Positions 37,985-39,015 of a stretch of DNA of 39,015 bases are shown in pieces. The stretch covers positions 1-39,015 of the forward strand of contig JAFCDB010000008.1 in assembly GCA_017609885.1 (NCBI GenBank), written 5' to 3'. A model generated the notes under the pieces. That model had not been told where the DNA came from, made no database searches, and saw only the letters and a list, made by a program, of their open reading frames with translations. Within the stretch, counting starts at the first letter, position 1. The number at the start of each line of letters is the position of its first letter. The DNA comes from Candidatus Pacearchaeota archaeon. GTDB lineage: Archaea; Nanobdellota; Nanobdellia; Pacearchaeales; GW2011-AR1. Both the position numbers and the translations under genes were made by a program.

Positions 37985-38508
37985 TTAAACACCTCTATAT
38001 ATCCATACAATTTAACACCATTTAAAATATTATTCTTTAATTCTTTCGCCAACCTACTAAAATCTCTTTCAAAAAACACATTAATTTTCCTATTCAATAT
38101 CTTTTCAAATTTAGACAAATCTAATTTCATTTCTTTTGACTGAACAAATAAATCAATATCACTTTTCTCAATATCCTCGCCTCTTGATGCAGAACCAAAT
38201 AAAATTATCGAAATAGGGTAACACTTTTCTTCAATATAAAAAATTAATCCCCCATTCCTCATCCTTTCAACAATATTCAAAGATTTTAAAAAACGAAATA
38301 CTTCTTCATCCTGATTAGCAATAAAATAAGGATAAATTCCCCCATTAACCTTTAAAACTAAATTCTCTTTAATTAATTCTTCAAGATGTTTTTTTACAGA
38401 AGTCGGTGCAATTTTAATTTTCCTGCTTATTTCTCTTAATTGAAATCTCGAAGTAGGAAAATCAAAAAACAATTCCATTATTCTCTTCTTACTTTCTTTC
38501 TGTAACAT
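37981..38508 (-). CDS. Winged-helix / nucleotidyltransferase fusion, operon leader
   Basis: The 175-residue protein starts with a winged-helix domain (about 5-65: RIMELFFDFPTSRFQLREISRKIKIAPTSVKKHLEELIKENLV). An MNT-type NTase follows: IILFGSASRGEDIEKSDIDLFV (G105-S106, D117, D119). The DNA-binding part suggests a transcriptional regulator; the fused NTase fold is common in archaea. It is the first gene of the pilus operon and overlaps the TadC-like start by 4 nt, so it may control that operon (inference). Confidence 0.8.
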   Translation of the reverse strand: MLQKESKKRIMELFFDFPTSRFQLREISRKIKIAPTSVKKHLEELIKENLVLKVNGGIYPYFIANQDEEVFRFLKSLNIVERMRNGGLIFYIEEKCYPISIILFGSASRGEDIEKSDIDLFVQSKEMKLDLSKFEKILNRKINVFFERDFSRLAKELKNNILNGVKLYGYIEVFK

Positions 38509-38542
38509 TTTCAGTACATCTGTAATAAAAAAAGAACAAGTG

Positions 38543-38552
38543 TTATATAAAT
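38543..38552 (-). promoter_or_regulatory. TATA box of the pilus operon
   Basis: TTATATAAAT (window strand) reads ATTTATATAA on the minus strand, about 35-44 nt upstream of ATG 38508, leaving a leader of roughly 10 nt. It is the only strong promoter seen for the operon running to 30600. Confidence 0.55.
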
Positions 38553-38625
38553 GTTAGGGTTATGGGAAATTTGTGTGAGAAAAAGTAAAAGGAAAGAAAA
38601 AATAAAGAAAAAGGAGGGAAATAAA

Positions 38626-39015
38626 TTAAGGTGTTGAGCAACAATTGCAATAAACTACTGCTTTCATCTCAATATAACCAGGGTCACTATGGATATTGAA
38701 ATCCCTATTGCAATCAATAGGACTAACAATAAATCCTGCTTCTACATCAAGAATATCAGATACTGCAATATATCCTTGAGTGCACCTGTCTCTTCCTCCA
38801 AAACTACAAATTTCCTTGCAGGTATCTAAAGCGTCATCACCAACAATATGATCTCCCAACATTGTTGAACCAATTAGATTCCCTCCAGTAGTTTTACAAT
38901 TACTCAACATATCCAAAACACCTTGATAAGTTTCATCAGAAACACCCTCGCAAAAATCCATCCCCCTTTGTTGTTCGCAAGTTAAACCAGCTTTACACTC
39001 AGAATCACTATCGCA
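38626..39015 (-). CDS. Cys-rich secreted protein, 3' part only
   Basis: The frame is open through the window edge, so the N-terminus lies beyond 39015. The visible 129 residues include CDSDSECKAGLTCEQQRG, CSFGGRDRC, DCNRDF and a terminal NCCSTP, with about 12 Cys in all. The CxSDSECxxGLxC pattern resembles EGF/Dickkopf-like secreted repeats. An internal ATG at 38961 is probably not the start. It is probably exported and disulphide-bonded; family unknown. Confidence 0.7.
   Translation of the reverse strand, partial: CDSDSECKAGLTCEQQRGMDFCEGVSDETYQGVLDMLSNCKTTGGNLIGSTMLGDHIVGDDALDTCKEICSFGGRDRCTQGYIAVSDILDVEAGFIVSPIDCNRDFNIHSDPGYIEMKAVVYCNCCSTP

Overview
The window comes from a low-GC archaeon with compact genes. 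It carries archaeal-type SRP54, AglB, RadA, RPA, aIF2alpha, Nop10, aEF-1beta, uS15, a RecJ/GAN-like nuclease, EndoQ and a Bud32 kinase. Promoters are mostly leaderless: a TATA box of the TTTATAAA type sits 23-30 nt before the start codon. The gene content, many small membrane proteins and the run of 'KKGQ/KKAQ' pilin-like proteins suggest a DPANN archaeon of the Pacearchaeota/Woesearchaeota kind. That placement is an inference, not a phylogenetic result.

Layout. 1-1050: repeats and a foreign-looking hypothetical gene between inverted repeats. 1144-7682: XerA recombinase, SRP54, AglB oligosaccharyltransferase, a zinc ribbon and a SpoIIM-like protein. 7913-13800: Bud32, an AbrB-nucleotidyltransferase fusion, tRNA-Gln(TTG), uS15, RecJ-like nuclease, a small membrane protein, aIF2alpha and Nop10. 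13871-19860: exported and membrane proteins, EndoQ, RadA, a DUF457 protein, RPA and aEF-1beta, a group rich in DNA repair. 19963-26122: two HEPN/MNT toxin-antitoxin modules, a cluster of related multi-pass membrane proteins and a nucleotidyltransferase pair. 26173-28825: degenerate HIT protein, prepilin peptidase and a PerM-type permease. 28861-30579: a tandemly duplicated RelE-like toxin-antitoxin module. 30600-38508: one long minus-strand operon of class III signal-peptide (pilin-like) proteins with a TadC/GspF-like membrane platform, led by a winged-helix nucleotidyltransferase. 38626-39015: 3' part of a secreted Cys-rich protein.

The most unusual content is a dense population of 60-240 bp palindromic elements, most with a G-rich tract that fits a G-quadruplex motif next to or inside nested hairpins. 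Some have terminal inverted repeats and target-site duplications (5 bp in one family, 8 bp in another). They are nested in each other. Two lie in frame inside conserved genes, bud32 and endoQ, in opposite translational orientations, and one lies across the stop codon of nop10. This resembles the protein-coding palindromic elements known from Rickettsia, but here in an archaeon and combined with G-quadruplex motifs. In every G-rich copy the G-rich strand is the + strand, although the + strand of the window is otherwise A/C-rich by eye.
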